Shown here: positions 8,522 to 19,479 of the stretch, in pieces
Layout: each line of letters begins with the position of its first letter
Numbering within the stretch: position 1 is the stretch's first letter
From: Thiobacillus sp.
Lineage (GTDB): Bacteria; Pseudomonadota; Gammaproteobacteria; Burkholderiales; Thiobacillaceae
DNA: 64,000 nucleotides
Assembly (NCBI GenBank): GCA_024709165.1
Contig: JANJXF010000077.1
Location: forward strand, 1-64,000
Reading direction: 5' to 3'
Position numbers and translations under genes: made by a program
Notes under the pieces: generated by a model
What the model was told of the DNA's origin: nothing
Seen by the model: only the letters and a program-made list of their open reading frames with translations
Database searches by the model: none

Positions 8522-9271
8522 GTGTCTCACGACGCTCGCATCAACAACGAGCCTGGCTTCGTTCTCCACACTTATCCATTCAAGGAAACGAGCGTGGTGG
8601 CCGAGGTGTTCACCCGCGGGCATGGCCGTGTCGCGCTGATCGCGCGTGGGGCGCGCCGGCCGGCATCCGCCGTGCGCGGACTGATGCAGCCGTTCACCCC
8701 GTTGTTGCTGTCATGGTTCGGCAAGTCGGAGCTGAAGACCCTCCATGCGGCCGAATGGCAGGGTGGTCTGCTCGTTCCGCAGGGGCGCGCGTTGATGTGC
8801 GGGTTCTACCTCAACGAACTGCTGCTGCGCCTGCTCGCGCGGGGCGACGCGCACACAGCCCTGTACGACTGTTATGCCGGGACGCTGGAACGGCTGACGG
8901 ACGTTGCCGGCAGTTCGGAAAGCGAACGTGCGGCCTGCTTCGAGAGGATATTACGCGGCTTCGAGAAGGGCCTGCTTGCGGAAATCGGCTATGGCGCGAC
9001 CTTCGACGTCGACGCCGACGGCGGGGTGGCGATCGAGGCCAATGCCCGCTACGTGTTCCAGCCCGAACGTGGCGCGGTGCGTGCCGCCGGTCAGCCGGGC
9101 TGCCCGGTATCGGGCCAGACCTTGCTCGATCTGGCAAGCGATCGTTTCGACCGGCCGGCCACGCTCGCCGAAGCGAAGACGCTGATGCGCACCCTCATCA
9201 ACCATACCCTCGGCGCCAAGCCGCTTTATACTCGGCAGTTGCTGCGCGAACTTACAGATCTGAATCCATGA
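8522..9271 (+). CDS. recO: DNA repair protein RecO
   Basis: RecO works with RecR to load RecA on SSB-coated single-stranded DNA. The 249-residue protein starts at a GTG ([20 protein letters not shown]). It shows the N-terminal OB-fold pattern [27 protein letters not shown] and a C-terminal helical domain including [22 protein letters not shown]. Its probable Shine-Dalgarno (AAAGG) belongs to the right end of the upstream repeat. The TGA stop overlaps the pdxJ ATG by 4 bases, the usual recO-pdxJ coupling. Confidence 0.95.
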   Translation: MSHDARINNEPGFVLHTYPFKETSVVAEVFTRGHGRVALIARGARRPASAVRGLMQPFTPLLLSWFGKSELKTLHAAEWQGGLLVPQGRALMCGFYLNELLLRLLARGDAHTALYDCYAGTLERLTDVAGSSESERAACFERILRGFEKGLLAEIGYGATFDVDADGGVAIEANARYVFQPERGAVRAAGQPGCPVSGQTLLDLASDRFDRPATLAEAKTLMRTLINHTLGAKPLYTRQLLRELTDLNP

Positions 9272-9996
9272 GTATTTATCTTGGCGTCAACATCGACCAT
9301 ATCGCCACCTTGCGCCAGGCGCGCAACACCCGCTATCCCAGCCCGGTCGAGGCCGCGCTCATGGCCGAGACGGCAGGTGCCGATTCGATCACCCTGCATC
9401 TGCGCGAGGATCGCCGTCATATCCAGGATGCCGATGTCACGATCCTGCGCCAGACACTGAAAACCAAGATGAATCTGGAAATGGCGGTGACCGAGGAAAT
9501 GCTCGGCGTCGCCCTCGCTGTGCGCCCGCAGGACGTGTGCCTGGTACCTGAAAAGCGCGAGGAGCTTACGACCGAAGGCGGGCTCGACGTCGCGGGCCAG
9601 CTGCCGAAACTGAGCGAAGCCTGTGCGCGTCTGGCGGATGCGGGGATTCGCGTGTCGCTGTTCATCGATGCCGACTTCGCCCAGCTCGATGCCGCCCGTG
9701 CCGCGGGTGCGCCGGTGGTCGAGATTCATACCGGTCATTACGCCGACGCCGCGACCGACGCGGCACTCGGTGTCGAATTCGAGCGCATCCGTATGGCCGT
9801 CGCCTATGGCCGCAGCCTTGGCCTGACGGTGAACGCCGGCCATGGCCTCACTTACCACAACGTGCAGCCGATCGCCGCGCTGCCGGGCATTCACGAGCTC
9901 AACATCGGCCACGCCATCGTCGCGCAGGCCCTGTTCGTCGGCTGGCGGGAGGCGGTGGCGGAGATGAAGCGCCTCATGGTCGAGGCAACGGGCTGA
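9268..9996 (+). CDS. pdxJ: Pyridoxine 5'-phosphate synthase
   Basis: PdxJ condenses 1-deoxy-D-xylulose 5-phosphate and 3-amino-1-hydroxyacetone 1-phosphate to pyridoxine 5'-phosphate. The 242-residue TIM barrel starts [20 protein letters not shown], the signature N-terminus. It has the expected [41 protein letters not shown] and [14 protein letters not shown] segments that form the active site. Its ATG overlaps the recO stop (ATGA). Confidence 0.97.
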   Translation: MSIYLGVNIDHIATLRQARNTRYPSPVEAALMAETAGADSITLHLREDRRHIQDADVTILRQTLKTKMNLEMAVTEEMLGVALAVRPQDVCLVPEKREELTTEGGLDVAGQLPKLSEACARLADAGIRVSLFIDADFAQLDAARAAGAPVVEIHTGHYADAATDAALGVEFERIRMAVAYGRSLGLTVNAGHGLTYHNVQPIAALPGIHELNIGHAIVAQALFVGWREAVAEMKRLMVEATG

Positions 9997-10005
9997 AGGG
10001 AATCC

Positions 10006-11280
10006 ATGGACGAGCCGGAACAACGCGTCAGCATCGACCAGTTGCAAGTCGGGATGCACATTCGGCTGGAAACGTGGATGGACCACCCCTTCCTCTTCAG
10101 CAGTTTCAAGATCCGCAACGAAAAGCAATTGCAGCAGTTGCGCTCCCTCGGGATTTCGCACGTGTTGTGCGACCTTGGCAAGAGCGACCTGCCGCCGCTG
10201 CCGCCGCGGACCGCGGGCGCACCGCCTCCACCCCCGCCTCCGCCCGACCCCGAACTCGAGGCGATGTGGGAGGAGAAGAAACGCCGGCGTGACAGGCTTC
10301 TGCGCCAGCGCGAGGCGCTCGGCCAATGCGAACGGCAGTTCGCGGCCGGAGCGTCCACCGTCAAATCCCTGCTGCGCAACCTGTTTTCCCGTCCGCACGA
10401 ATCGATTGAACAGGCGCAGTCACTCGTGTCGGGGATGGTGGACTCGATGCTGGCGGACAAGGACGTCGTCCTGCACCTGGTGAATGCCAAGGCGGGCGAC
10501 GAAAACGCGTACTACCATGCCCTCAACGTCACGGTGCTGGCGCTGATCCTCGGAAAAGAGGCGCAGCTGAGCGCCGGCGACATGCGTGGGCTCGGGCTCG
10601 GTGCCTTGCTGCACGACATCGGCCGGGAGAAGATTCCCAGCCAGATCCTGTTGAACAAGTCGCCCTGGACGAAGGCCGAGTGCAGTTTTTACCAGCAGCA
10701 CGTGGCGTATGGCGTGGACATGGCGCGGCGCCTGCCGGGCATGTCCGATACCGCGACCGAGATCATTGCCAAGCACCACGAGATGCTGGATGGCAGCGGT
10801 TATCCGGAGCGTCTGAAGGAGGGGCAGATCGGCCGGCTCGCGCGCATCGTCGGCATTGCCAATGCGTTCGACAACCTGTGCAACCGTCCGAATCCCGGTG
10901 ACTCCATGACACCGGCCGAGGCGATTTCCTTCATGTTCAAGAAGGAAACCGGAAAATATGATCTTGTGCTGCTGCAGCTCTTCATCCGCTGCATGGGGGT
11001 GTATCCCCCGGGAACCGTGGTGCAACTGAGCAACGGCCAGATCGGCCTGGTCATGAGCGTGAATCCCGGCCAGTTGCTGCATCCCTCGCTTCTGCTTTAC
11101 GAACCGGGCGTTCCCAAGGAAGAGGCTCTCTGGATGGACATGCGGGAATCGCCGGAGCTCGGCATCGCCAAGGTCCTGCGTCCGGCCGAGCTGGATCGTG
11201 CCGTGCTGGCCTACCTCGATCCACGCACGCGGGTCAGTTACTTCACCGAAGGTGCGCTCACCGCCAGGCGTGGCGTCTGA
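10006..11280 (+). CDS. HD-GYP domain protein with N-terminal DUF3391, probable cyclic-di-GMP phosphodiesterase
   Basis: The 424-residue cytosolic protein has an N-terminal DUF3391-like region (QLQVGMHIRLE, residues 13-23), a linker with eight consecutive prolines at 73-80, and an HD-GYP domain at about 150-350. The metal-binding HD is in LLHDIGREKIP (201-211), HH at 257-258 and the GYP motif in DGSGYPERL (262-270). HD-GYP proteins hydrolyse cyclic di-GMP; that activity is inferred here. A C-terminal segment (GTVVQLSNGQIGLVMSVNPG) resembles the tail seen in many DUF3391 proteins. It follows pdxJ by 9 bases with an AAGGGA Shine-Dalgarno. The polyproline tract may make synthesis depend on EF-P. 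Confidence 0.88.
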   Translation: MDEPEQRVSIDQLQVGMHIRLETWMDHPFLFSSFKIRNEKQLQQLRSLGISHVLCDLGKSDLPPLPPRTAGAPPPPPPPPDPELEAMWEEKKRRRDRLLRQREALGQCERQFAAGASTVKSLLRNLFSRPHESIEQAQSLVSGMVDSMLADKDVVLHLVNAKAGDENAYYHALNVTVLALILGKEAQLSAGDMRGLGLGALLHDIGREKIPSQILLNKSPWTKAECSFYQQHVAYGVDMARRLPGMSDTATEIIAKHHEMLDGSGYPERLKEGQIGRLARIVGIANAFDNLCNRPNPGDSMTPAEAISFMFKKETGKYDLVLLQLFIRCMGVYPPGTVVQLSNGQIGLVMSVNPGQLLHPSLLLYEPGVPKEEALWMDMRESPELGIAKVLRPAELDRAVLAYLDPRTRVSYFTEGALTARRGV

Positions 11281-11304
11281 GCCGGCCGTGTGCCGGCGCT
11301 CCGC

Positions 11305-13179
11305 TCAGATTTCGAGCTGTGCGCCGAGTTCGACCACCCGGTTGGCGGGAATCCTGAAGAAAGTCATCGGGCTGGCAGCATTGCGCGCCATCGCGGCGAA
11401 CAGGTGCTCGCGCCAGAGTTTCATGCCCTCGCCGCGTGTGGGGATGAGGTTTTCCCGACTGAGGAAAAATGTGGTGTCCATCATTTCGAACTGCATGCCG
11501 CAGGGACACGCCGCCAGCGCCCTGGGAATGTCGACGTCGTCCATGAAACCGTAACGGATGACGACGTGATAGACCCCCTCGGCCAGCGTTGCCAGTTCGA
11601 GCCGGCGGTCGTCGACCACATGGGGCACTTCGGCGTAGCGTACGTTGAGGATCACCACGCGTTCGTGCAGCACCTTGTTGTGCTTGAGGTTGTGTAGCAG
11701 GGCCGACGGCACCACGTTGGCGTGTGCCGTCATGAATACGGCGGTGCCGGGCACACGCATCGGCGGAGCCGCCAGCAGGCTCTCGACGAAAGGTGCAAGC
11801 GGCAGGGCCTTTTCGCGCAGCCGCAGTGTCACGATCTCACGACCGCGCTTCCAAGTGACCAGGAGGGTGAAGATGATCGATGCCACGACCAGAGGAAACC
11901 AGCCACCCTGGGGAATCTTCACGATATTCGCGCCGAAGAATGCGAGGTCGATCACAAGAAAGAACGCCACTGCCGCGGCGGCGAATCCGGCACCGAAATC
12001 CCATCGCACGCGCATGACCAGGCCCAGCAGCAGGGTATCGATGGCGAACGTCGCGGTGACGGCAATGCCGTAGGCCGCGGCGAGGTTGCTCGAACTCTGG
12101 AAGCCCAGTACCAGCAGGGCCACGCCGCTTGCCAGAGTCCAGTTGACGAAGGGGATGTAGATCTGGCCGGCCTCGGAAGCCGAGGTGTGACGGATGAACA
12201 GCCGCGGCGCGTAGCCCATCTGAATCACCTGGCGGGCAACCGAGAACGCGCCCGAGATAACGGCCTGCGAGGCAATCACTGTCGCTGCGGTGGCCAGGGC
12301 GATCATGGGATAAAGCGCCCAGCCTGGCGCAAGCAGGTAGAACGGATTGCGCACCGCCTCGGGCGTGGTGAGCAGCAGTGCGCCCTGGCCGAAGTAGTTG
12401 AGCACCAGGGCAGGCAGAACATAGGCGAACCAGATCAGCCGGATCGGACGACGGCCAAAGTGGCCCATGTCGGCGTACAGGGCCTCCGCGCCGGTGATCG
12501 CCAGCACCACGGCGCCGAGAATGAAAAAGCTTGCCACGCCGTGCGCGGCGAAGAATTTCAGGGCGTGGATCGGCAACAGCGCAACGAGAACCTGTGGATG
12601 CTGGAGAATGGCGAGCGTCCCCAGCAGGGCCAGCACGCCGAACCAGACCAGCATGACGGGACCGAACAAGGTGCCGATCGAGGCGGTACCGTGCTGCTGG
12701 ATGGCGAACAGACCCACCAGGATGCCCAGTGCGAGCGGCGCGATGAAGGGATGCAGGGCCGGTGCGCCCATTTCCAGGCCTTCCACGGCGGACAGCACGG
12801 AGATGGCCGGTGTGATGAGGGTGTCGCCGAAGAACAGCGAGGCGCCGAGAAAGCCCAGAGACATCACGATCCAGCGGCTGCGTGACGCCAGGGGAACATG
12901 CCCCTGCAGGAGAGAGAGCAGGGCGAGAATGCCGCCTTCCCCCTTGTTGTCGGCGCGCATCATGACGCTGACGTACTTGAGTGAGACCACCAGCATCAGC
13001 GACCAGAAGATCAGCGAGAGAATGCCCAGCACATTGTCCTGGCTCAGTGCCAGGCGATGCCCGCCGAACACTTCCTTCATCGTGTACAGGGGACTGGTGC
13101 CGATGTCGCCGAAGACGACCCCCAGAGCCCCGAGTGCGAGGGCGCTGGCCGTGGTGTGTGCCGGGCGGGGCTGGCTCAT
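11305..13179 (-). CDS. kup: KUP-family potassium uptake protein
   Basis: Kup is an inner-membrane K+/H+ symporter. The 624-residue protein has about twelve membrane segments in its first 430 residues and a hydrophilic C-terminal domain of about 180 residues. The conserved N-terminal signature GALGVVFGDIGTSPLYTMKE is at residues 17-36. Other family segments are ADNKGEGGILALLSL, GDTLITPAISVLSAVEG and GAEALYADMGHFG. It converges on the HD-GYP gene with a 24-base gap. It is followed on its own strand, upstream, by 135 bases before the dedA stop, so it may have its own promoter, although I found no clear one. Confidence 0.95.
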   Translation of the reverse strand: MSQPRPAHTTASALALGALGVVFGDIGTSPLYTMKEVFGGHRLALSQDNVLGILSLIFWSLMLVVSLKYVSVMMRADNKGEGGILALLSLLQGHVPLASRSRWIVMSLGFLGASLFFGDTLITPAISVLSAVEGLEMGAPALHPFIAPLALGILVGLFAIQQHGTASIGTLFGPVMLVWFGVLALLGTLAILQHPQVLVALLPIHALKFFAAHGVASFFILGAVVLAITGAEALYADMGHFGRRPIRLIWFAYVLPALVLNYFGQGALLLTTPEAVRNPFYLLAPGWALYPMIALATAATVIASQAVISGAFSVARQVIQMGYAPRLFIRHTSASEAGQIYIPFVNWTLASGVALLVLGFQSSSNLAAAYGIAVTATFAIDTLLLGLVMRVRWDFGAGFAAAAVAFFLVIDLAFFGANIVKIPQGGWFPLVVASIIFTLLVTWKRGREIVTLRLREKALPLAPFVESLLAAPPMRVPGTAVFMTAHANVVPSALLHNLKHNKVLHERVVILNVRYAEVPHVVDDRRLELATLAEGVYHVVIRYGFMDDVDIPRALAACPCGMQFEMMDTTFFLSRENLIPTRGEGMKLWREHLFAAMARNAASPMTFFRIPANRVVELGAQLEI

Positions 13180-13314
13180 TCTTGTGCCGGAGCTGTCACA
13201 GGCGGACGGCGTCCTGACGGGCGATCTTTATCCGGCATTGTCTGGCGGGGCGTCCGAAGTCATTCAGAATAGCATGGTCGCTGTGCTTCGGGCACTCCGG
13301 CACGGGCAGCGGAT

Positions 13315-13917
13315 TCACGCTGGCCGGCGACGTTGCCACCATACATAGGCGCCAATGATGAGGGTGACGAAGGCGATGACGCCCGCGGTGATGAAGTGCT
13401 GGTATTCGCGGATGAGCGCCTCGTTGCCGCCGAGGAAATAGCCGAACAGCGTGAGCACGACCGACCACAGGCCGGCACCGAGACAGGTATAGAGCGCGAA
13501 CGCGGCGAGGTTCATGCGCGTGAGCCCGGCGGGAATCGAGATCAGGTGACGGATTCCCGGAATCAGGCGGCCGGTGAAGGTGGACACCGCGCCGTGCCTC
13601 GCGAAGAAGACATCGGTCCTGCGCAGCAGTTCGGGACGCACGAAGAACCAGCGGCCCCATCGTTCCAGGAAGGGGCGGCCGAGCCACAGCGCGACGACGT
13701 AGTTGAACGACGCGCCGACCAGACTGCCGACGGTCGACGCCAGCACGATCAGTCCGAAGTTCATCTGTCCCTGGTGCGCGAGATAACCCGCCGGGATCAG
13801 CACCAGTTCGCTCGGCACCGGCAGCACCGTGGACTCCAGCGCCATCAGGACGAAGATGCCGGTATAGCCCCAGTCATGGACGGTGGCGAGGATCCAGTCG
13901 ATGAAGTCGTGGAGCAT
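13315..13917 (-). CDS. DedA family membrane protein
   Basis: The 200-residue inner-membrane protein has the DedA/VTT layout: an N-terminal reentrant and membrane region with the acidic ESTVLPVPSELVLIPAGYLA motif (28-47), GSLVGASFNYVVALWLGR, and the arginine-containing FTGRLIPGIRHLISIPAG signature (113-130). A helical C-terminus ends in a basic tail. DedA proteins are polyprenyl-phosphate or lipid flippases, or are needed for membrane homeostasis; the substrate cannot be told from sequence. Four bases separate the ATG from a heptanucleotide array that fills the gap to secF. There is no recognisable Shine-Dalgarno. Confidence 0.9.
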   Translation of the reverse strand: MLHDFIDWILATVHDWGYTGIFVLMALESTVLPVPSELVLIPAGYLAHQGQMNFGLIVLASTVGSLVGASFNYVVALWLGRPFLERWGRWFFVRPELLRRTDVFFARHGAVSTFTGRLIPGIRHLISIPAGLTRMNLAAFALYTCLGAGLWSVVLTLFGYFLGGNEALIREYQHFITAGVIAFVTLIIGAYVWWQRRRPA

Positions 13918-13920
13918 GAT

Positions 13921-14015
13921 GGTGAGCGGTGAGCGGTGAGCGGTGAGCGGTGAGTGGTGAGTGGTGGGCTCTGAGCGGGTTATATCGTCTCACTGTTTAC
14001 CGTTCACCGTCTCAC
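13921..14015. repeat. Convergent heptanucleotide arrays between secF and dedA
   Basis: The plus strand has seven tandem units at 13921-13969 (GGTGAGC four times, GGTGAGT twice, GGTGGGC) and a divergent eighth, TCTGAGC. The opposite side at 13988-14015 reads on the minus strand GTGAGAC, GGTGAAC, GGTAAAC, AGTGAGA. In RNA the two sides could form a long imperfect stem. The right array includes the secF stop codon (14012-14014) and the left array ends 3 bases before the dedA start codon, so the repeat fills the whole intergenic gap. Confidence 0.85.
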
Positions 14016-14944
14016 ACGACAGCTTCTTCCTTCTTCTCCACCGGCTTGATGAAGTGCTCGCGCTTGACGCCGAACATCAGCAGCAGCGGGCTGGCGACCA
14101 GGTTCGAGGAGTAGATGCCAAACATGATGCCAATGGTCAGCGCAAGCGCGAAGTTGTGCAACGCCTCGCCGCCGAAGAACAGCATGGAGAGCACCATGAT
14201 CTGGGTCGAGCCGTGGGTGATGATGGTGCGGCTCATGGTGCGGGTGATGGCGTCGTCGATGATGTGAGGGATGGTCGCGCCGCGCATCTTGCGGATGTTC
14301 TCGCGGATGCGGTCGAACACCACCACCGATTCGTTGACCGAGTAGCCGAGGATCGCCAGCACGCCGGCCAGCACGGTCAGCGTGAACTCCCACTGGAAGA
14401 AGGCGAATACACCAAGGATGATCACGATGTCGTGCAGGTTGGCAAGCATCCCCGCCACCGCGAAGCGCCATTCGAAGCGCACCGCGAGATAGGCCATGAT
14501 GCCGAAGGAAACCACCAGCAGCGCCAGTGCACCGTTGTCGTAGAGTTCCTTGCCGACCTGCGGGCCGACGAAGTCGACGCGCTTGAGTTCGACCGTTCCA
14601 TCAGTGGCCTTCAGGGCCGTCATGACACGGTTGCTGGTGTCCGCCGCGTTGGCGTCACCCTTGTTGGGCAGGCGGATCAGCACGTCGTGGCTGGTGCCGA
14701 AGTTCTGCACGGAGATTTCGGGCAGGCCCGTCTTTTCCAGTGCGGTGCGGATGGCAGGGAGGTTGGCTGGCTGGGTGTAGCTGACCTCGATCAGCGTGCC
14801 GCCGGTGAAATCGACGCCGAGATTCAGGCCGCGGTCCCACAGCGCCCATATCGAGAACAGGAAGGTGATCAGCGAAATCGCCGTCGTCGCCTTCCCCCAG
14901 CTCATGAAGGGAATGGTTTTCCGGAAGGGGAAGAATTCAAGCAT
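14012..14944 (-). CDS. secF: Protein translocase subunit SecF
   Basis: SecF pairs with SecD in the proton-driven SecDF complex that helps pull proteins out of the SecYEG channel. The 310-residue protein has one N-terminal membrane segment (about 20-38), a periplasmic domain starting at GLNLGVDFTGGTLIEV, and five more membrane segments. The second half holds the conserved LGYSVNESVVVFDRIREN (about 219-236) and the RTIITHGSTQIMVLS region. It ends in a basic, Glu-Lys-rich tail. It follows secD by 10 bases in the order yajC-secD-secF. Its stop codon lies within a heptanucleotide repeat. Confidence 0.97.
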   Translation of the reverse strand: MLEFFPFRKTIPFMSWGKATTAISLITFLFSIWALWDRGLNLGVDFTGGTLIEVSYTQPANLPAIRTALEKTGLPEISVQNFGTSHDVLIRLPNKGDANAADTSNRVMTALKATDGTVELKRVDFVGPQVGKELYDNGALALLVVSFGIMAYLAVRFEWRFAVAGMLANLHDIVIILGVFAFFQWEFTLTVLAGVLAILGYSVNESVVVFDRIRENIRKMRGATIPHIIDDAITRTMSRTIITHGSTQIMVLSMLFFGGEALHNFALALTIGIMFGIYSSNLVASPLLLMFGVKREHFIKPVEKKEEAVV

Positions 14945-14954
14945 GATCGGTTCC

Positions 14955-16769
14955 TTAGATCGAAACCTTGGACAGACGCGGCTGACGGCCGTAGCTGAGG
15001 TTGACCATCGCGCGCGACACGGTTACCGCGCTGAACATGGATGTGAGAATACCCAGGCACAACACCACCGCGAAGCCGCGCACCGGGCCGGAGCCCAGCC
15101 AGAACAGCGCGATGCCGGCGATCAGGGTGGTGACGTTGGAGTCGAGAATCGTGGCCCAGGCGCGTTCGTAGCCGGCGTGGATCGCGGCCTGCGGCGTGGC
15201 GCCGTTGCGCAGTTCTTCCCGTACGCGTTCGTTGATCAGCACGTTGGCGTCGATCGCCATGCCGAGGGTGAGGGCGATCGCCGCCATGCCGGGTAGCGTC
15301 AACGTGGCCTGCAGCATGGAGAGCAGGGCGACCAGGAAAAAGCCGTTGATGGCGAGCGCGACCGAGGAGAACAGGCCGAACACGCGATAGTAGATGGTCA
15401 TGAAGGCCACCACCGTGAGGAATCCCCAGATATTGGAGTGGAAGCCTTTGGCGATGTTTTCCGCGCCCATGCTGGGGCCGACGGTACGTTCCTCGACGAT
15501 CTGCATCGGCGCGGCCAGCGCGCCGGCGCGTAGCAGCAGCGCGACGTCGGATGCTTCCTGGGCGGACTCCATGCCGGTGATCTGCACCCGGCCGCCGCCG
15601 ATTTCCTCACGGATCACCGGTGCGGTGATTGCTTCGGCGACCCCCTTCTCGATCAGCAGGATGGCCATGCGCTTGCCGACATTCTCGCGCGTGATGTCCT
15701 TGAAGATGCGCGCGCCCTTGCCGTCGAGGTTGATGTGTACCGCCGCCTGGCCGCTCTGGCTGTCGAAGCCGGGCGAGGCGTCGGTGATCGAGTCGCCGGT
15801 CAGCACCACGTCTTTTTTCACCGCAATCGGCACGCCTTCGCGGCTTGGCACGATCTCTGCCCCAAACGGCGCCTGGCCCTGGCCGATGGCGATCGGGTCG
15901 GCCTGCTCGTCGACCATGCGCACTTCCAGCGTGGCGGTGCGGCCGAGGATGTCCTTCGCCTTGGCGGTGTCCTGCACACCGGGCAGCTGCACGACGACGC
16001 GGCTGGCGCCCTGCTGCTGAATCACTGGCTCGGCGACCCCGAGTTCGTTGACGCGGTTGCGCAGTGTGGTGATGTTCTGTTGCAGGGCGAATTCCTGCAC
16101 GCGCTTTTCCGATTCGGGCTTGAGGCGTGCGGTGAGGGTGAAGCCGTCGGCCTGGTCTTCGGAGGTGAAAGCCAGATCGGTGAACGTCGTGCCCAGCTTG
16201 TTGGCGGCGGCGTCGCGCTGGTCGCGCGTGGCGAAGTGGACCGTGACGGCGTTGCCCTCGCGGACGATGCGGCCGTAGCGGATCTTGTCGCTACGCAACT
16301 CCGTGCGAAAGTCGTTCTGGTAGCGCACCGCGGCTTTTTCCAGTGCCGCCTTCATGTCGACTTCCAGCAGGAAATGCACGCCACCGCGCAGGTCGAGGCC
16401 GAGGTACATCGGCAGTGCATTGATCGAGGAGAGCCAAGCCGGCGAGGCCGACACGAGGTTGAGCGCGACGGTGTAACGGTTGCCGAGCGCGGTCTGCAGC
16501 ACGTCCTTCGCCTTGATCTGCGTATCGGTGCTGGCGAGGCGGACCTTGACGCTGTTGCCCGCCAGTTCGGCGCCGTGATAGGCGAGCCCCCCTGTTTTCA
16601 GTGCGGCCTCGATCTGGCCCAGCAGTGCCGTATCGGCCTTTTCGGTGGTACGCACCGGCGAGACCTGGACAGCCGGCACCTCGCCGAAAAAGTTGGGCAG
16701 GGCGAAAAGAAAGGCCACCACCAGCGTGATGCCGACGAGGATGTATTTCCAGAGCGGATAGCGGTTCAT
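14955..16769 (-). CDS. secD: Protein translocase subunit SecD
   Basis: SecD is the large periplasmic-domain subunit of SecDF. The 604-residue protein begins with a membrane segment (YPLWKYILVGITLVVAFLFA), then the GLDLRGGVHFLLEVD signature at about 122-136, the P1 head and base domains with RNRVNELGVAEPVIQQQG, and six C-terminal membrane segments. The region IALTLGMAIDANVLINERVR contains the conserved aspartate of the proton path. It lies between yajC and secF on the minus strand. A heptanucleotide array separates it from yajC. Confidence 0.97.
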   Translation of the reverse strand: MNRYPLWKYILVGITLVVAFLFALPNFFGEVPAVQVSPVRTTEKADTALLGQIEAALKTGGLAYHGAELAGNSVKVRLASTDTQIKAKDVLQTALGNRYTVALNLVSASPAWLSSINALPMYLGLDLRGGVHFLLEVDMKAALEKAAVRYQNDFRTELRSDKIRYGRIVREGNAVTVHFATRDQRDAAANKLGTTFTDLAFTSEDQADGFTLTARLKPESEKRVQEFALQQNITTLRNRVNELGVAEPVIQQQGASRVVVQLPGVQDTAKAKDILGRTATLEVRMVDEQADPIAIGQGQAPFGAEIVPSREGVPIAVKKDVVLTGDSITDASPGFDSQSGQAAVHINLDGKGARIFKDITRENVGKRMAILLIEKGVAEAITAPVIREEIGGGRVQITGMESAQEASDVALLLRAGALAAPMQIVEERTVGPSMGAENIAKGFHSNIWGFLTVVAFMTIYYRVFGLFSSVALAINGFFLVALLSMLQATLTLPGMAAIALTLGMAIDANVLINERVREELRNGATPQAAIHAGYERAWATILDSNVTTLIAGIALFWLGSGPVRGFAVVLCLGILTSMFSAVTVSRAMVNLSYGRQPRLSKVSI

Positions 16770-16778
16770 TTCCGAGGT

Positions 16779-16884
16779 TGGGCGTTAGGAGTTGGCGGCT
16801 AGGGAATTCGGGGGATGCAGGGCTGGATATCGCATGCACGAGGCCGCAAAACCCTGGCCCCTGGATTCTGGTTCCTGTTCCCTT
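16779..16884. repeat. Convergent heptanucleotide arrays between yajC and secD
   Basis: The plus strand at 16779-16813 reads TGGGCGT, TAGGAGT, TGGCGGC, TAGGGAA, TTCGGGG. On the minus strand the right side reads the degenerate units CAGGAAC, CAGAATC, CAGGGGC, CAGGGTT (about 16876-16849). The arrangement is the same inward-facing one as at 690-792 and 13921-14015, but unit conservation is weaker. The array starts 4 bases beyond the yajC stop and ends 9 bases before the secD start. Confidence 0.55.
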
Positions 16885-16888
16885 GCAG

Positions 16889-17206
16889 TCACAGGCTCTT
16901 GATCGTGCCCTTGGGCAGCAGCGTCTGGATCGCCTGCTTCTGTACGTGAGTGATCACGCCGTCGGCGATTTCCAGTGCGACGTACTGCTCGCCGAGCTTC
17001 GTTACTTTGCCGACCTGGCCACTGGCAGTGACGACCTCATCGCCCTTGGTCAGGTCCGACAGCATCTTCTTCTGCTCCTTGGCGCGCTTCATCTGCGGGC
17101 GGATGAGCATGAACCAGAACAGGATGAAAATGATGATGAGCGGCAGGAAATCCGTGAGACCGGGGGTGGCCGGCGCGGCGGCCTGGGCATGCGCAAGTGA
17201 AATCAT
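16889..17206 (-). CDS. yajC: Preprotein translocase subunit YajC
   Basis: YajC is a small inner-membrane accessory of the SecDF complex. The 105-residue protein has a single membrane segment (LTDFLPLIIIFILFWFMLI, about residues 17-35) with the characteristic RPQMKRAKEQKKM just after it. The C-terminal SH3-like domain contains GDEVVTASGQVGKVTKLGEQYVALEI-type residues. It precedes secD and follows tgt by 46 bases, the common tgt-yajC-secD-secF order. Confidence 0.96.
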   Translation of the reverse strand: MISLAHAQAAAPATPGLTDFLPLIIIFILFWFMLIRPQMKRAKEQKKMLSDLTKGDEVVTASGQVGKVTKLGEQYVALEIADGVITHVQKQAIQTLLPKGTIKSL

Positions 17207-17252
17207 GGAATGAAGCTCCAGTTCAGGGCGATTCGACTAAAACCTAAGGATT

Positions 17253-19387
<2,135 letters not shown>

Positions 19388-19410
19388 GGGGCGCGATTAT
19401 AGCCGCCGCC

Positions 19411-19439
19411 TTGCAGCGCCTCGGGCGAACGGTGATAAT
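19411..19439 (+). promoter_or_regulatory. Probable promoter of tRNA-Leu
   Basis: TTGCAG (19411-19416) and GATAAT (19434-19439) are separated by 17 bases. A GC-rich discriminator (GCGCGGC) follows, a feature common in stringently controlled stable-RNA promoters. The start of transcription would be near 19446, about 34 bases before the tRNA. Confidence 0.55.
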
Positions 19440-19453
19440 GCGCGGCTTCCGTG

Positions 19454-19473
19454 CCGGCCGCGTTCGCGGCCGG
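19454..19473 (+). other. Strong hairpin in the tRNA-Leu 5' leader
   Basis: CCGGCCGCG (19454-19462) and CGCGGCCGG (19465-19473) pair perfectly over a two-base TT loop (or an 8-bp stem with four loop bases). It ends 6 bases before the mature tRNA. It would lie in the precursor leader and may affect RNase P access. Confidence 0.5.
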
Positions 19474-19479
19474 TCCCTT

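Noticed and set aside
11276-11308. Hairpin GCCGGC-CGTGT-GCCGGC between the HD-GYP and kup genes
   Set aside because: Only 6 bp in the main stem and no T-run on either strand; too weak to call a terminator in DNA this GC-rich.
13921-13969. GGTGAGC tandem array as a CRISPR-like repeat
   Set aside because: Units are contiguous with no spacers and no cas genes are present.
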